From positions 1 to 25,768 of the forward strand of contig JAYMTA010000640.1 of assembly GCA_036897625.1 (NCBI GenBank): 25,768 bases of DNA, in the 5' to 3' direction. Positions within the stretch are counted from its first letter, which is position 1; the number at the start of each line of letters is the position of its first letter. Positions 1-13,400 of this stretch are shown here, one piece after another. This DNA is from Pelargonium cotyledonis. Its lineage: Eukaryota > Streptophyta > Magnoliopsida > Geraniales > Geraniaceae. Made by a program: the position numbers and the translations under genes. Below the pieces are notes generated by a model. The model had not been told where the DNA came from. It made no database searches and saw nothing but the letters and a program-made list of their open reading frames with translations.

Positions 1-128
1 TGGATAAGGCCCCGGCCACAGTCCGGCGACCCCCCTGCCCCCGGCCACCGGCGAGCGAGCGAGAGAGACGAGAGAGATGGCCAAGCAAGCCTTCACAGAT
101 CTGCTTTCTTTTTTCTTTTTTCTTTTTT
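1..128. other. GC-rich window edge followed by poly-T tract
   Basis: The first 80 bases are strongly GC-rich (CCGGCC, CCCCCGGCC and a GAGAGA run) and end abruptly in a T-rich stretch at about 108-136, unlike the AT-rich DNA that follows. A short open frame starts at ATG 77 but runs straight into a poly-Phe stretch encoded by the T tract, so I do not call it a gene. It could be the end of a repeat or of a neighbouring gene outside the window; I cannot tell which. Confidence 0.3.
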
Positions 129-1100
129 TTTTTTTTAATTTTAAAGTTAAGGGTCTGTTTGGTGCCTTTTGTTTTTTTAATAAGAAGGGTATTTTAGTCA
201 TTTTACCATATTGAACGGAGTTTTTAATGAAAAAAACAATGGAAAGTTTTGTAATATACTTTAGGGTAGCTAAAAGTAACAAATCATGCTTTAGAATAAG
301 CATGTACAAAAAGTGCATATTTCATGATAGATACGTGTAATTTTTCTTATAATCAATGCACTTTTGTTTTCAAATGGTCATCTTCAACTTGTCCCCCACC
401 GTAATAGCTAGCTTCAATACAATCTTCGTTGCTTATTTGCCAACCTAGTTGGCTAAATCTATTTTCCTTGAAAACTCTAATATTGCTATTTTCATTATAT
501 TTTTTTCATTCTTATGTTCATTTACGTTTTTTTTTTAATTCCATATAAACAATACGTGTCAAAGGTTTTTAACGCTTAATCACCTTCACAAACATTGAAC
601 AATTACCCTACCATAACATGTTTCAAACCCTTGGTCGTGAGGGCCATAACCATTTTACCCTCATTCGATTACCAATTGTTTGCCAAAAATTCAATACAAT
701 GATAAGATAACAAATATAATATAATCATATCTCTTTCTAAAATAAAATCACTAAAATCGGAACTCATAATGCAAAATTGATGATATTGATTCTAATTTTT
801 TGGGAAACCAAATATACTTAATTTTGTCAACAATAATTTTTATAAAATCTAAATCCATATCACGATACTATTAAAAAACAACGTGAAATCAAGTCAAAAA
901 TTTCTACAGAAAGAATAATAATTCCGTGTTCATGTAATTTCATATCACAACACATACAACGTAGTTACCTACTAATTATAATTATGTTATCAACAATGTC
1001 TTTATTAACTTTTCAAAAAAAAAAAATCTTTATAAACTAGTCAATCAAATAATAAATTAACATTGAATGGAGTCAGTGGACCTGGACGGGTCATGCTCCT
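129..1100. other. AT-rich intergenic DNA, no gene seen
   Basis: No open frame of useful length or recognised protein similarity occurs on either strand. The start of the stretch, around 149-162, reads GGGTCTGTTTGGT, which resembles the ends of several plant DNA-transposon families, but I found no matching inverted end, so no element is called. Several A/T homopolymers are present. Confidence 0.5.
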
Positions 1101-1152
1101 GCATCGCTGTCTCTTTCTATATCTGTCTACTCAGCCGGCTCTCATCTACCTC

Positions 1153-1158
1153 CACGTG
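1153..1158. promoter_or_regulatory. G-box CACGTG upstream of the EDR2-like gene
   Basis: A perfect G-box (CACGTG) sits in the 10-bp palindrome TCCACGTGGA at 1151-1160, about 285 bases before the start codon. G-boxes bind plant bHLH and bZIP factors in light, jasmonate and ABA responses. A second ACGT core (ACGTGT) lies at 1205-1210. The location and clustering fit a promoter; activity is inferred. Confidence 0.45.
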
Positions 1159-1183
1159 GACGATCCTAGTTCGTGTCGGCTAG

Positions 1184-1198
1184 TGGTGGGACCCACCA
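1184..1198. promoter_or_regulatory. Palindromic TCP-type site TGGTGGGACCCACCA
   Basis: A perfect 15-base palindrome around a central A contains GTGGGACC and its mirror GGACCCAC, the core recognised by plant TCP transcription factors. It lies 26 bases after the G-box palindrome and about 245 bases upstream of the EDR2-like ATG. The palindrome is seen directly; TCP binding is inferred from the known consensus. Confidence 0.4.
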
Positions 1199-1247
1199 TT
1201 GCCGACGTGTGTGGCTCCGATACGCTCCTCTAAACTCCAACACAACA

Positions 1248-1441
1248 ATAATATAATATTCGATCCCAATTATTAAAAAAATAAAAAATACGCGACATTA
1301 CTGTTCGTAGTCGACAACCCGTCAAGAGTCCACCGTATCGATATTCTCCTTTTCCACTCTCGGTCCACAGTTTCTTCTCCGGCGGAGGCGGAGCAGAGAG
1401 AGCGAGAATCTGGTGGCGGATAGTTGTGGATTGGGTTAAAG
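1248..1441 (+). promoter_or_regulatory. Probable core promoter and 5' UTR of the EDR2-like gene
   Basis: An AT-rich TATA-like stretch (ATAATATAATATT, about 1248-1260) is followed by a leader with CT-rich runs and then the ATG at 1442. Distances fit a TATA element with a leader of roughly 150 bases. The transcription start cannot be fixed from sequence alone. Confidence 0.35.
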
Positions 1442-4400
1442 ATGGAGCCGTCGTCGTTGAAATCGGTGGGGAGCACGGGATCGGAGAGCAGCGGGGACGA
1501 CAGAGGTGTTTTTGAGTACTTCGGGTGGGTGTATCATATCGGAACCAATTCGATTGGGCACGAGTACTGCCATCTTCGTTTCCTGTTAATTCGAGGCAAG
1601 TACGTCGAGATGTACAAGCGCGATCCTCACGAGAACCCCGGCATTGTATGATTCCTACTCTTTACTTGTCTTTTACTGCACGGTTTTTCGATTATTTGTT
1701 TGTGGAGATTGTTCATGAGGTTCTGGACTGATGTGGATTGGTGTAGGTTTGGATTAATGTTTGGTTGTGATATGGATATTGGATAATGATTTAGCTGGTA
1801 ATTGTAATGAGATTGTTGAAGTTTAATAGGGAGGTGTGGTCTGGAGTTGGAGGTAGGATGAGATTTAGCTATTAGGTTGAGGTAGTCAGGATTTGGATCT
1901 AGAGTACTTGTAGTCTGTAGAGGAAGTTATTAGGAGGCTGAATTTTAGGTTTAGGTTCTGTTAGAACTTCTATTGGGTTATAGTAATTGGAAAGAGACTA
2001 AAAACTGACAAGGCCTGTGTGGTAAACGGGAAGCAGAGTACATAGTGGGAAGACAGTCTAATGATGTTCAGGCAATTTTATTTGGAGTGTCTGGGTGAGT
2101 TGAATAGAGGGGTTGGTGATCAGCTAATCATTTCTTGTCAAACCTTAGAATCTAATGCTCATGAGTATGATTTTTGCTGTTTGCATGTGAGGAGCTCAGG
2201 TTTTTTTTTTTTTTTTTTCCTTTCCTAGTACTCCTATTGATTACTTCAAGTCAAACAATCTGCTTGACATAGTTACTTGACCTCTTGTGACCTGTGGGGT
2301 ATGATTTTCAGCCACCTTGGTTCTTACTAAAATATAAAAGACGAATGGATTAACTAATAATAAAAAAGAAGCCTCCCATTTTGTATTAATGACCAAATAT
2401 ATATCTAACTGAGGTGGAATGGCATGTTTTTTCTAATGAATTTCACTATTTAACATGTTTTTTGAAAATCCGAGAAGACAAAAAGAACGAAGCCCTCTTT
2501 GTTAGGAAAAAAAAGCAATAAGTAGTGGAAAGAAATCTGTAAAATGAATTAGTCACAGATTAAATTTACCATACAATATATGGTATAAGACTAGATCACG
2601 AAATTAAAGTACAGTTGTAACTTTAGGTTTTCTGTTATAAGTAATAACATTCATTGAAAAGTTAAACAGGATGCTACCCAAGCTCAGAGGGTAAAATAGA
2701 GAAGGTCAAGGTCTCAAATTTGTGTGCTTTCAGAAAATAAATAACAAGACAGACTAAGAGTCAAGCCCAGAGTAGACTTGAAGACCAGTAACAAGTAACA
2801 ATATGCACGTGGATTTTGATACTCTGACTGAATGGTATAGCTGAAATTGTTATAGAACGTCTGAAGAAGTACACCAACTAGGACACGGAGATGCAACATT
2901 CTGGTGCAATGAGTCCAAAGTACTTCACAGGAAGATGGCAATGTGTAGGTGAATGCTAACTTAGAGAAGGAAAAAGAAAGAACTTTGTAGAGTAGAGATA
3001 AAATAAACTAGATGCCTCACTGACTATGCATTAAATTTTGTAGTATGCATCTACCAGATATAGCTAACTATCCCGAGATAAGTTCTCAATCACTTAGCCT
3101 TATCTCATGACTCATATGTGCAAAGAAATCCACCTATGGCTGCACTTTGGTTCTTCATATCAAACATGCTAGAAAGGAATACTCCTTATTAGCACTTCTC
3201 AATGCAAATCTATAGTTTGAATCCTTTTGAACCCAAAACTGTTAGTTTACAAAATAAGTACCTAAAGACTACATAAAATTTTCTAGTTACCATGAAGCCC
3301 ATCACTTTACTACTACAAATTTACAGCCATCTTCTTTTGCCAGTGAGTTCCAAATTAGCTGCTGTACGGAACTCTTCACATGATTGTTAGTGGCTATTCA
3401 CCTTCTCCTTTGTATTAGGTCCTTGTGACTTTGTATTATTATTATGCTCTATAATGTTTTATATTGCTGATTTGCTGTATTTAGCCACTTATGTGAGAAA
3501 ACTCTTCATTTTATTTGCATGATATACTGGTTTGCCTAAAGGATGCTATAAATTGGGACATGTTTCAAAGACTTAAGTTGAATGCATGGTTTCACTACTA
3601 TTCCTAATGTTAGAGTATTTAATATTCTTTAAATAATGCTTATACTCAATTTCAACCTTTTGTTGATCCAGAAACCCATTAGAAAGGGTGTCATAGGGCC
3701 AACTTTTATGGTCGAGGAGCTAGGACGTCGGAAGCTGAATGAAGGGGTAAGGCCTCGTCATATCTGTCTTTAGCAGATGTAAAGGTCTTAAATCTTATTT
3801 TAGGACTGTTTTCATTATGTTAATTTTGTCTTGAACTATTATAAAGCAGATTTTGTTTATTCTTCAGTAAAAAGAATAGGTTTGTAAATGGCTTATGGAT
3901 TACATTTTTTTAGCTTTAGCTTGATTTACAGAAATTATTTCTATCCTGCAGTACTCATATTGTTTTCTTTGTAGGATATTTATGTTCTAAGCTTTTACAA
4001 TCGGTTGGATGAGACGAAAAAGGGAGAAGTAAGTTGTAATTTTTCTATAGTTTTGTTTTGAATTTTTGACTAATTCATTAATTAGGAGTTAGTTGCTTTT
4101 ATGAAATCAGGTATCTCATATATTTTTCTGTTGCAATTTTGAAGAGGTTATATTGGTTTTTTTAATCTATGTTTCACTCAATCCAACTGGTTAAACCCAT
4201 TTTTCTGGTTATATTATGCAAATTTGAGTTGGGCTTTTTAGTGCTCGAGGAATTTTGAATTACCATTGATGTTAGGAATATGTCTGGTCCTGTCTAGTCT
4301 CACTAATTTATGAACGTTAAATAATGTGATACTTCTACGGACCCTCAAAAGGATTACTATACTTTTCATGTTTGCATCACCTTTAACCTAAAGGCCCAAT

Positions 4401-7400
4401 GAACATTTACCTTACAGATTTACCAGCTTTTCCTTTTATATTTCTCATCAAAGGCCAATAGTTCTCATAAGTCATTATGGTGAATTATTTTAGTTGAGAA
4501 AGCAGAAATATTGAACCCAAGGCATGCAGACAAACGCCTCAGTCAATTTTATATCTTTGTTTTTAAATTTGTAAAACTCACTTAGCACGGTAATAATGGT
4601 AATTATTGTCTAGCTATTTTTTGTCCTTCTTAATCGAAGCAATGACTACACTATCTTGAAAAACCTTATGATGAAAGTTGGGATTTGGAAATGGTTCTTT
4701 GAACTTTATGTAGGCCCTTGTACTGCTTTGTGCTATTCCTTATGAAAACAACAGTCAGTAGAATAGGCTGAAAAGACAGTGATGATATAATCTAACCTGG
4801 GCTTTCCTTTACAAAAAATGCATTGTTCAGTAGAGGTGCAATGAACACCAATGTTGGCATTGTATACGTACTGAACAAATGTGACAAAAAATGCAATTTT
4901 CAGTAGAGTAAATAATCATCCTTTCATAAGATTCCTTATACTGATGACCCATAAACGGCTTTTGTAAATTAGTTTTGGACCATTGTAGGTACTACAAATT
5001 TCCTTACCGACTTCTTTCAGCTCTTAATTTGATTTGAATTTTTATTTTAAAGTCGCATTTGAGTTTCCTTTTGTCGTATGGAAGAAAAAGTTAATTAAAT
5101 TCTTTTTTGCTTCAAGATCGCTTGTGCTACCGCTGGAGAAGCCCGAAAATGGATGGAGGCATTTGATCAAGCCAAGCAACAGGTACAGGGAAATCAACTA
5201 TAGAACCAACGCCAAGTAACACATGTAATTTTTATAGACCATAGGGTTTAACATCCATGTAAAAAATATTCTATAAACAAGTAAAGACAATTACTTGATG
5301 GGAGCTTTTTTTAAATAATGGACGCTATTCCAAATCTATAAAAGTGTAGGGTCCTTTTGGAACTGACTACTACTGAAATTAATGGTTCTTTGTTACACTT
5401 ATATTACTGGCAATCTCTTTACAGGCCGAGTTTGATATTTCAAGTGGAAATAGTGCCAGAGACAAACTGAACATGGAGGCCGAGTATGTTTACTCTTTAT
5501 AGATTGAGAACATGCTTGAATAAGTGGATGCTTATAGCTAAACCTCTGTAATAAGCAATGTTGCATTGTATGCATTTTACATGACTCAAAGCACTTTCTG
5601 ATCACAGTGTTATCAACTTTCTGTAATTCAATAGATCTTTTCTTTTTCTCCTTTCTCAATTTAATACTCAAATTTGTCATGACACTGTTCCATAATGTCA
5701 GTTGCAGTAGTAATTAAGTCTAAATTGCACATTGACAAAGTATCATTGCTTTTACTGAAGTGAAGCAAACATGTGATAACCCCAATGGATTGTAATGGTT
5801 TTAACCAAGAAGATGGCTTTTCTCTTGAGATACTTATCCAGAACCAATAGTTATCATGCTTCTAAGATTTGTCCAAAAGTCACCTAATTTAGAACACCCT
5901 TGTTTTTACTAAATAATGATGTAGACATCTCTCCTGAGTGCTGACTGGATTCGAAACACCCCAGTTTCTTCATACTTGGGTTACGTGAATAAGAATTCTT
6001 GCTCAGATTAATATTGATTTGTTATGGGGTCTCTTTCAATAATTTACTTGCCTATGTCTTTTACATGCTATTGAATTTTTACATTTGAGGTCTTTTATTT
6101 CATTGATTTAATTCCTTGCATACCTTGACGTATGATGACGATGATGTTTATTCTTGATTATTTTTTTTGTTTCCTATCTATTTACTTGTTTCTTTATGGC
6201 AGGATCAATTTGGATGGACCTCGGCCTAGAGTGAGGCGATATGCTCACGGATTAAGAAAGCTTATAAGGATTGGGCATGGTAAGGTGATAAACTCACGGT
6301 TCGATAAATGCTGTTTATATTGTTCATCTATTCAGGTTTTTAAAAGACATCGGCAGTGACTGGTCAGTAGTCACATATTTAGCTTAAGTATCCAAGAAAA
6401 CTTATGTAGGATTGGGCATACTGGATCTAGTACTTGATAGTGCTCTATCTACTATAACATCAAATGTTGAAATGTACAATTGCTTATCTGTTGGATTTTT
6501 TATGCGTTATAATCCATTGTTATCCAATCCAGACAGTCAAGCTCAGCCTCTTTTTTACAGTAAACTTATTGTTAGTTTGGTCTTTTCATTCGTCTTATTA
6601 TTTGCAGGCCCAGAAATGCTTCTGCGTCAGTCCTCAAACTTGGCTGTTAATGGTAAGCAAGATGGTTTCTTTGATAGGGATGAGGGAGATGCAATTGAAG
6701 CACATCTATGGAAATGTGTTCGTACTATCAATGGTACTTTTACTTGAGACTTTTCTGTATTAGTGTATATGAAAGATATTGGTAGCTAGGTTAAACTTTT
6801 GGGTTTTGTATATATATGTATATATGTGTGGTTATTTTGTCTTCTAATTTTAGGACTCTCTAAAGTGTAACCTCTCAATATGTTGTTTAGCACAGTACTG
6901 ATAGTAACCTCAAAGAAAACAAGAAGAGAAAGAACATAGTAACCTCAAAGAAAACAAGAAGAGAAAGAACATAGTAACCTCAAAGAGTCAAAACCTAGTA
7001 ACATGTAGGAGCATTGTAAAGAAGTTTATTTTCTTTTAAGAGAATATGGAAGTTTACACTTAAGACCTCTAAAAAAGCATAAATCTGTGCAGAGTAATTA
7101 TTGTTTGTTTAATACATTTTCTGCATAATGTTTGCTTGCATTAAATGAACATAACAGTAACATGATTTTAAAACTCCTAATTAATCAAAAAATTGTTTCG
7201 AATAACAAAATAGAGTTGAAAGTAAGAATACTGCTCTCTCTGTCCCAAAAGGAGTATCTTGTTTTTCTAAAATTTGTCCCACAATGAGTGATCTCTTTCC
7301 CTTTTAGAAAGTTAGTTATAAATGAATTGCCAATAATATACCTATAAATCTGTCAAATTACCGAAGTACCTCTTGAAACAGATTTGAATAATTTGATTGT

Positions 7401-10400
7401 TTTTGCAAGCTAAAATAAGTGCAATAAATATTATTTTCAGGGTAAACAATATTATCTACAGTCTCCATTGTTCCTTTTTAATTAATAGTAATTCACAATT
7501 AATTTATCGATCAAAGTCATCCTTTGCTGATAACAAACATTAAGATAGTGCTTGACTTTAGAGTTGAAAGAGATAAGGTTTTGGTGCATGTGTGTGTTCA
7601 TTTTGCAGACACATGGTGTTACTGTCATATGGTTAGTTTAACGTTTTTAGGAGAGCCACTTTGCTTAGCTGATAGATCATTGAGCAAAGGTATCTTCATG
7701 TCATTTTTTGCATTCCTTTCTCCACTCTTATGCCTGTTGTTCTTTATTGTTTTTTCCAGGTGTTAGAATTCTTGAAGATGTGTCTGATCTCAAGGTATCT
7801 CACCAGGACTCACTTGCAACTTGAAACTTTTATGGTTCCTATAAATTTTATGGGATAAAGACTTAGTTTTCATGCTGCATTTCTTTTTTGATATATTGCT
7901 TGTACATTGAGGAAATTATATCCCTTTTCTTAGTAAGCTGTAGGAAAACACAACCTTTTACGAGTATAAGGTGATTTGGAAGATACGAAAAAATTGCATA
8001 AAACCTAGCTTTTTGTAGGTGACAGACTGAAGTGACTTGGTACGAGAAATCAAAGCAAAAAAGTGAGGTAGATTCAAAATTCTCCATGGATGGAGGTTCA
8101 AGAAGGCAGAGCAATTAAAGGACCATTTCCAGAAAAGAGAGGAAAAGACAAATATTCTATGGGGCTCATAAAAAGATTACATAAAAACAGCCATCGATCC
8201 TTCCGAATATCTACTAAAGAGTAAAGATAATTCCCTAAATAGACCTGAAGCATAGCCCATAGAAATGTAAACCCTAGCCCACTAGCAGTTAGCAGGCAGT
8301 AGTATGTTTAACTTCAAGAAATACATTGTTTCACGTAAAACACATGTGCATATGTTTGCTATATAGCTATTTTTAACGGTCGTGACTAAAATTTTCTTTC
8401 CAGGTATTTTCTTTTTCTGGAACAAAAGTAAAACAACTTTGTGAAATAGATTCAAAGTCTACTTTAATAATTTTGTAATCTTTTTAGAATGGTAAAGGTG
8501 CTCTTGTGAAGTCTGTTGGTGTTGTCGATGCAAGTGCAGATGCAGTGTTTGAAGTGATTTTAAACCTTGATCCACAACAAAGATATGAGTATGTCCTCAA
8601 TATTTTTCTGCAGTTCTGTTACATGGCTATATAAATTCAATATCACTAATAATTACTTTCACAGGTGGGATATGTTGACAGGTGACTTAGAGTTGGTAGA
8701 CTCTTATGATGGGCATTATGATGTTGTTTATGGGACATACGATCGTAGATATCTTACTCGGTAATGTTCAACAGGGCTACCTATTTTGCTCTTTTATGTT
8801 GGTGGATTTTCACTTACATTGTAATAGAATTATCCCCCTTTACCACATAAATTGTCATTTGTTTCAGTCGATATCTTGTGTGTGTATTGATTGTCACCTG
8901 GTTCAGACATATCTGTGGCCTTATGAGGTTGGGTTTCAGCTGCACTGTCATTAACTGCTTCATGTTTTGGATGATATGCAGTCTAATCAGTTTGTGGTTA
9001 TTTAACCAATAGCCATAAGAATTGTTTTACTGGATTACTTTGTTTTAAGTTTTGAAGTATTGTTCTCTTGTTCATGTTTCCTTAGAAGTTGTTAATTGTT
9101 GAACTGTACTAGATACTTCTCATGGGAAATATTGCTAACGATCCAAAATATGGATACATGAGAGTTAAGGCTTTATTTGGATATTTGACGAACTAGAATT
9201 TTAATTCTTTGGATATTGTAAGGACTTGAATTTTATTTCTTTGGATACTAAACATATGATAATTTTATTTTACTGGATTCTTTAAATAACAAAAGAAATA
9301 AATCTATAGGAAACTTCCTTTCTTTCTTACTGCAATTTACCGTTCATTTTTCTTGTTTTTTACAAGATGCAAACAGAAGCTAAGTTCCCACTCTCAAAAT
9401 TAAAACAAACTCTGCATGGGGTGTCACCTTTTCTAATTTTGGTCCTCAAAAACAATATTTTGGAAAAGTTCCATGAAAAGCTAGAAATCACAAGATTGGT
9501 GTTTGCTACGGATGTCCAACTGGTGTGGTTTCTACTTTGTAGTGAACTAGCTATTAATCAGCCGAAAAACAATAAATAGCTTTAGATTTTCTAAGTTCCT
9601 TAATCTCTAATTCCACTTCAAACGAGCAACACGCATTGCTAGTCTTCCTTCAATGCCCCCTAAACGTGCTTCATAACCTAGAGATTGTATCCAAATCATG
9701 TACAACATCCAAATCTTGCACTTTTAGCACTTCTGTCAGGTCCTTTATTTACTAAAGATGTTCAGAACTTCATATTGTTTCTTTTGTAATTACCCAATAT
9801 TAGTTTCATAGCTGATATTCTCTGCAGGTGGCAATCCAAGAGAGATTTTGTCTTCTCTAGGCAGTGGTTTCGTGGGCAAGATGGAGCATACAGTAAGAAA
9901 ACATGATCCTTTAATCTTTGTTCATTACAGTTATCCTAATAACACTGAATGGTGAGCTAGGGTTAGTGTAACTAGTATTTTTTTGCATGTTATTTACCAC
10001 TTTTGGAATTTTTAGCTTGAATTTGGAAAGCTATGACAATGAAAACCATCCACAACATTATATTTTTGTTGTTATTTGTATGCCAAACTTGTTTATTTAT
10101 TTATTTTTGAATCATTCTGTTTATTTAATCAACTAAAATACTTACATTAGTATTGAAGTTTTTAGTCTCACAGGAAGTGTGAGTAAATGTGTTCGTTTGA
10201 TGTGGTATGCAATAAGAACGAAAAGGGCTAAATGTAGCATACATGGGAATTATTTAATCATAATCCCTATCTTTTTAGTTATAGGATTTTTGATTTTAGA
10301 AGTTTGATCATTGCTACTCTTGTGTCTTTATATCTATGCTTTTTATTTATTTATAAATATTATGTAATAAAAAATTCCTTTAAATATCCAATGGTTCTTT

Positions 10401-13400
10401 GCTTGTGATTACCTCTACTTGAAGTGATTGTATAAATAACTGTGGGAAAGAGATAAATGGATTGAAGAGAGTGAATGCAAAAAGGGTAAAGTGGTTCGGG
10501 CATAATGTCTACATACTCACTCCAAATGCCTAAATATGTTTGCGCTAACTTGATGTGTTGAGTACGATGATCCCATGTTTATTATGATTGTAGGAAATAA
10601 ACATGAAGAGAAACATATTACAAGAATCATTCTAAGTAATTAAACAAATCCCACAATTTTCTCCTATCTATTGAACCTCATGATTTTCTCCATTGTCAAA
10701 TCCCATGATTTATCGTGCAAAGTCAACACATTCCAACAGCCTCTTGACTGTCTAAGTTCTTTTCTCTCTGATCTATCCTATTGTACTAGTTCTTGTGTTT
10801 TGCATATTGAATTTATAAGAATACTACTGGAACTTAACTGATTCTGCATCAGCTTTATATACATTGAAGTGGTGAATTTCACATGCTTAAAATAGTTTCT
10901 TATGATAAAACCGATTTTCCAATTTTCTTTTATCAGATGTTTTGGTTATCGGGGCTAACATCTTTTGAAAATTTGAACTATATATATTAGCTTTCCTGTC
11001 ACATGAAAATGTATTTTACTTGCACAATACATTCAATTATCATCTATTGACCTAAAGGTCCTACACATCTTGACTTGAATTAAACCTGCTGACTTGTCAG
11101 TTAGCTATGTTATATGTGTGGGAAATTAAACATGCTGTTTGTGTTTGTACTTGTTTGACACATCTAATGCACTCATTCTTTCAGCAATATTGCAGCTTCC
11201 AGCCATACATAAAAAGTGTCCTCCGAAGTCAGGATATCGACGAACAAAAATTACTCGTAAGAGATTTCTATGTCCCTGTATTTTAATATCAAACAAATAG
11301 AGAGATGAGTGCCATGTAATGTACAAATGGAACACTTAGATTTTTTATTATTATTTTCCCTTTGTACTTCATGCTTCAGAAGGTCTCAAGATGTAGTTTA
11401 TGGTAGCTTTGATATACATGATAATTTGCTAGTTGGCCATTTGTATATGGATTTTTCCCTGCTTTCCTTAAATAACTTCTTTATTTCTCTTTGTTTCAAT
11501 TGTAGCATCGACTTGGGAGATTAGGAATTTGAACTCATCCATGGGTTCAAATGATGCAAAATGTCTTGTGACACAAATGTTAGAAATACGCTCATCAAGC
11601 TGGCATAAATGGAAGCAAGATAGCTGTTCAAAGTTTCAAAATTCTATTCCTTATGCATTATTGTGCCAAGTGTCAGGTGAGGAATTTATTCCCTTGTCTC
11701 TCTCCCTGATGTTGAATCCGAATGGTAATGTGAGACCATTGAACATAGGTCGTTCAAACTCCCCTCCAATCAGATCCATATTATGTGTTAAAATGTATTG
11801 CCCATTTAGGACTTTTTGACATATTGTTGAGCCTTGTATAGGGAAGACCAGTCTTTCTCTGCTCTCTGGTCTGATACCTGCCATATAACGGGAATCAATT
11901 TCAGTAATACCACATCGTATCTTTCTTAAACTGAGTGTCAAATTATTATTTAATGATGTTGTTCGAAAATTACGATTTCATTACATGTAATTTATAATGT
12001 GTAGATGCCCATGGCATCGCCATCTGCCCTATCTTGCTCTGGTTACTTTTGTCTTTGAATGGTGAATGACAGTTATATACCTGCTTCATTATTGTCCAGG
12101 TCTGAAGGAGTATGTTGGTGCAAATCCAGGATTGAAGTCTAAATCGTCCATCACAGTTGTCCATTCTAAAACTTCTGTAGTGTCTGCCACCAATGGCGAA
12201 TCTGATGAAGAAATGCAGGATGAGTTTTATGATGCAATTGCTGATGACTCGTCAACATCTTCTGATGAAGAAAGTGACTCTGATGATGACAAGAAGGTTC
12301 TACCCTTTCTGCCTTCATATTGAAAACAACATCTTACATCTGTCCTTTTATCAAAACAACTCAAGCATTTAAAACCTTTTGCTGAAATAGGAAATGAAAG
12401 TGAAGTTGAAGAATGTTTCATGGGCTCTCACAACACTTGCATTGAAGAGAAAATCAGGTCCTTGCATTGCTTTACTATTTACTGAGAGGATGAACCAATC
12501 AGTTGCACATTTATCCATTATTGTTCTTTATGTTTCTGTATAACCTTTGTGGTCCATGGCATTTATCAAATTAGGTTTCAAACACAAATGGTTTTTGATG
12601 TGGCGGGGTATTAATATATAGATTCTATCAGCTGGTTCTAATTGAGACATGACCTTCAAAACAAAGTCTTCGAGTGTGTGTGCGTGTGTGTGGGTGTGTG
12701 CCAACTGGAAAATATTTTTGTTAATTCTATTCTATACTTCATAAAGCTGTTGAATAGAATATTTTGTTCTAATTTTTTTAAATAATATCCGTGTGGTGTC
12801 GGCAATCATATTATCTAGTTCTTGCTTTGTTTTTCACATTTTTAACTATCTTATTGCCTGCTTTTTGTAGTGAAAGAAGTTTTAATTTGGCGAGACTTTC
12901 TGCCAGAAGAATTTTGTCAAATGACAAAAGACTTTTATATATATTAATCTGATATTCTTTTGTACTGGGTCATTCTACATGCAGCCACAAATGCAGATAA
13001 GGAATTAGATACTGTTGTAGCACCTATCAATCTCAACCCAGATGAATTTCATGGATCCATGCCCCAAGGAAAAGTAGACAAAGACTCAAACTGTTGGACT
13101 TCTCCGACTGGTCTGGGATTCATGATAAGAGGAAAGACTTACTTAAAAGATAACTGTAAGGTGAGTTTCTCACCTGAATTATGTTTCCACAATGCCTGGA
13201 CCATATTACAAAATTCTCCATATATATAGCGCATAGAATTATAACTAAATTTTTGAAGTATGATCTGTATTTTGTTAGCCATTTTGATTGTTGTTAGTTG
13301 ACTCTCCATGTTTAGATTTTGTTATATTGTATAGACATATCTCTTATCTTCTTGATTGTGTTCTTCTTCATACATTTTGTACAAAGGAAATGGACCACTA

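Larger units (their letters stand above)
6734..7759 (+). other. Intron 7 of the EDR2-like gene with repeats
   Basis: A 1,026-base intron between exons 7 and 8 (CVRTING|VRILEDV). It holds a TA/TG-rich microsatellite at about 6808-6830, the 35-bp tandem repeat at 6901-6986, and a Stowaway-like MITE fragment from about 7234. The open frame at 7524-7766 is intronic and has no counterpart in the EDR2 family. Confidence 0.75.

Noticed and set aside
77..130. Short frame beginning MAKQAFTDLL at the left edge
   Set aside because: Runs directly into a poly-T tract giving poly-Phe; no coding support.
2676..2720. Possible tRNA-derived SINE head in intron 1 (AGCTCAGAGG and AGGTCTCAAATT)
   Set aside because: The box-like motifs are too close together (about 18 bases between them) and the B-box match is poor; no tail or target duplication seen.
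7524..7766. Plus-strand open frame of 80 codons before exon 8
   Set aside because: It lies in intron 7, is in T-rich low-complexity sequence, and has no counterpart between VRTING and VRIFEDV in EDR2 proteins.
11651..11941. Minus-strand open frame of 96 codons
   Set aside because: Overlaps exon 13 and intron 13 of the plus-strand gene and shows no recognisable family or initiation context.
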